Assembly: GCA_964498065.1 (NCBI GenBank)
Contig: CAZCFZ010000053.1
Span: forward strand, 1-26,187
DNA from: FEN-1297 sp964498065
Lineage (GTDB): Bacteria; Bacteroidota; Ignavibacteria; Ignavibacteriales; Ignavibacteriaceae
Length of the DNA: 26,187 nt
Direction of reading: 5' to 3'
The notes below the pieces were generated by a model. It was not told where the DNA came from. It did no database searches and saw only the letters and a list, made by a program, of their open reading frames with translations. Shown piece after piece: positions 24,791-26,187 of the stretch. The translations under genes were made by a program, and so were the position numbers. Position 1 is the first letter of the stretch. The number at the start of each line of letters is the position of its first letter.

Positions 24791-25939
24791 ATGGCAAAAA
24801 GAGATTACTACGAAGTTTTAGGGGTTGAGAGAAATGCTTCTAAAGACGATCTTAAGAAGGCATATAGAAAATTAGCTATGCAGTATCACCCCGATAGAAA
24901 TCCGGATGATAAGCAGGCTGAAGAAAAGTTTAAAGAAGCTGCAGAAGCTTATGAAGTTCTAAGCAACGACGATAAAAAAGAAAGATACGACCGGTTCGGA
25001 CACGAAGGATTAAGAGGCAACTCTTACGGATCATCAGGTTTTACGGATATCAACGATATATTCTCTCACTTCTCGGATATTTTCGGAGGTTCATCTATCT
25101 TTGATGACTTTTTCGGAGGAGGCCAACGGTCTAGAGGAAGAAGAAGAGGCGGGGGTACGCCAGGATCGGATTTAAGAGTAAATTTAAGATTAAACATGGA
25201 AGAAATCGCCGAAGGAACCACAAAAAAAATTAAAATTAAAAAACAGGTCAAATGCAGCAGCTGCGGCGGAAGCGGTGCCGAAGCGGGAACTTCAACTAAA
25301 ACTTGTCCTGTTTGTCAAGGTACTGGTGAAGTTAAAACAATTTCACGATCGGTTTTCGGTCAATTCGTAAATATTACAACATGCAATAATTGTAACGGCG
25401 AAGGTACTGTTGTTGATACGCCATGTAAAAAATGCATGGGCGACGGACGGGTTAATGAAGATACAACGATTTCCATAAATGTACCGCCCGGAGTACATGA
25501 AGGAAGTTATATGACTTTAAGAGGAGAAGGCAACGCGGGAAAACGCGGCGGTCAATCGGGAGATATTCAGGTCGTATTCCAGGAAACGCCTCATGAATAT
25601 TTTACCAGAGAGGGCGATGACATCATTTATGATTTATATATTAGTTACCCTCATGCAGTATTAGGAGGCGATGTTGAAGTTCCGACATTAAACGGCAAAG
25701 CAGTATTAAAAATTGATTCCGGCACCCAGCCCGGTAAACTGTTGAAGATGAAAGATAAGGGAATTAGGCACCTAAATCATTCCGGGCGAGGAGATCAGCT
25801 GGTAAGGATAAATATTGATATACCTAAAAAAGTAAACTCCAAGGAAAAAGAATTATTAAAAGAACTTGGACAGATGCCTAATTTTAAAAGATCGGCAAGC
25901 TCCGATGAAAAGAATTTCTTTAAGAGATTTTCGTTATAG
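24791..25939 (+). CDS. dnaJ: Chaperone protein DnaJ (type I, Hsp40)
   Basis: A 382-residue full-length DnaJ that delivers clients to DnaK and stimulates its ATPase. The J-domain is 1-70 with HPD at 33-35. A Gly/Phe-rich region follows at about 72-122. The zinc domain has four CxxCxGxG repeats (C155, C172, C198 and C212 starts; CSSCGGSG, CPVCQGTG, CNNCNGEG, CKKCMGDG). Two substrate-binding beta domains follow (HEYFTREGDDIIYDLYISYP, GTQPGKLLKMKDKGI). dnaK is not in this window, so the Hsp70 gene must lie elsewhere. Confidence 0.97.
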   Translation: MAKRDYYEVLGVERNASKDDLKKAYRKLAMQYHPDRNPDDKQAEEKFKEAAEAYEVLSNDDKKERYDRFGHEGLRGNSYGSSGFTDINDIFSHFSDIFGGSSIFDDFFGGGQRSRGRRRGGGTPGSDLRVNLRLNMEEIAEGTTKKIKIKKQVKCSSCGGSGAEAGTSTKTCPVCQGTGEVKTISRSVFGQFVNITTCNNCNGEGTVVDTPCKKCMGDGRVNEDTTISINVPPGVHEGSYMTLRGEGNAGKRGGQSGDIQVVFQETPHEYFTREGDDIIYDLYISYPHAVLGGDVEVPTLNGKAVLKIDSGTQPGKLLKMKDKGIRHLNHSGRGDQLVRINIDIPKKVNSKEKELLKELGQMPNFKRSASSDEKNFFKRFSL

Positions 25940-26096
25940 ACAAAAATATTTATTATTCTTTTTTACATCTGTTAAAATTTAGATAATTTTTTCACATTTT
26001 TGTTTTACTGAAAAACTTGCACAGAAGGATCAATGTTCTTATATTATTTTTAAGATAATTGTTCTTTAAAGTAAATATTTTAAGTTTTATTCTATA

Positions 26097-26187
26097 ATGC
26101 TTAAAAGACTATCAGAGCAAATAGGCTTTACACAAAATGAAATAAAAGTCGTTTTTTTCCTGCTCATAGTTTTTACAATTGGATTTG
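26097..26187 (+). CDS. Start of a small membrane protein, cut by window end
   Basis: From an ATG at 26097 the frame stays open for 30 codons to the edge. A basic, amphipathic start (MLKRLSEQIGFTQNEIK) is followed by a hydrophobic stretch (VVFFLLIVFTIGF). This could be the N-terminus of a ComEA-like helix-hairpin-helix protein, which often begins with a segment of this kind in related genomes. Too little is present to decide. It lies 157 bases after dnaJ with no terminator in between. Confidence 0.6.
   Translation, partial: MLKRLSEQIGFTQNEIKVVFFLLIVFTIGF

Overview
The window looks like a chromosome segment from the class Ignavibacteria (Bacteroidota/Chlorobi group). The DNA is AT-rich, several genes start with GTG or TTG, and the secreted 802-residue cytochrome ends in the type IX secretion (T9SS) sorting domain with the YPNPFNP signature that is very common in that class. 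The assignment is by recognition, not by database search. I see no rRNA, tRNA, CRISPR array or transposase gene.

Region 1 (1-10238, all minus strand) is the notable part. After a truncated outer-membrane-type protein (1-719), seven genes run leftwards as one likely operon ending at a hairpin terminator (911-941). In transcription order they are: a five-helix, histidine-bearing membrane protein resembling a b-type cytochrome; a membrane-anchored iron-sulfur/FAD/NAD(P) reductase; a 20-haem cytochrome c; a 28-haem modular cytochrome c whose gene overlaps the previous one by 22 bases; an outer-membrane beta-barrel; and two paralogous membrane-anchored TPR proteins. Read together they suggest an electron path from a cytoplasmic NAD(P)H-type donor through membrane haem b and 48 periplasmic haems c to an outer-membrane barrel. 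This would be a porin-cytochrome-type extracellular electron conduit with its own inner-membrane entry module. The TPR proteins may help with cytochrome maturation or assembly.

Region 2 (10239-19755, minus strand) is mostly housekeeping: an ABM-like small protein, dapF, prmA coupled to dacB, a TatD nuclease fused to a radical SAM domain, a TonB-dependent receptor coupled to a lipoprotein, and purM. A MITE-like nested inverted repeat lies at 10417-10578, between this group and the conduit operon.

Region 3 (20177-26187, plus strand) begins with a 9-haem cytochrome that has an N-terminal signal peptide, Ig-like domains and a C-terminal T9SS sorting domain. It is therefore predicted to be exported to the cell surface, and a strong intrinsic terminator closes the gene. 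It is a plausible surface partner for the region 1 conduit. The heat-shock genes hrcA, grpE and dnaJ follow without dnaK, and then the start of a small membrane protein gene cut by the window end.

The three cytochromes carry 57 putative haem sites in all (56 CxxCH and one CxxxCH).
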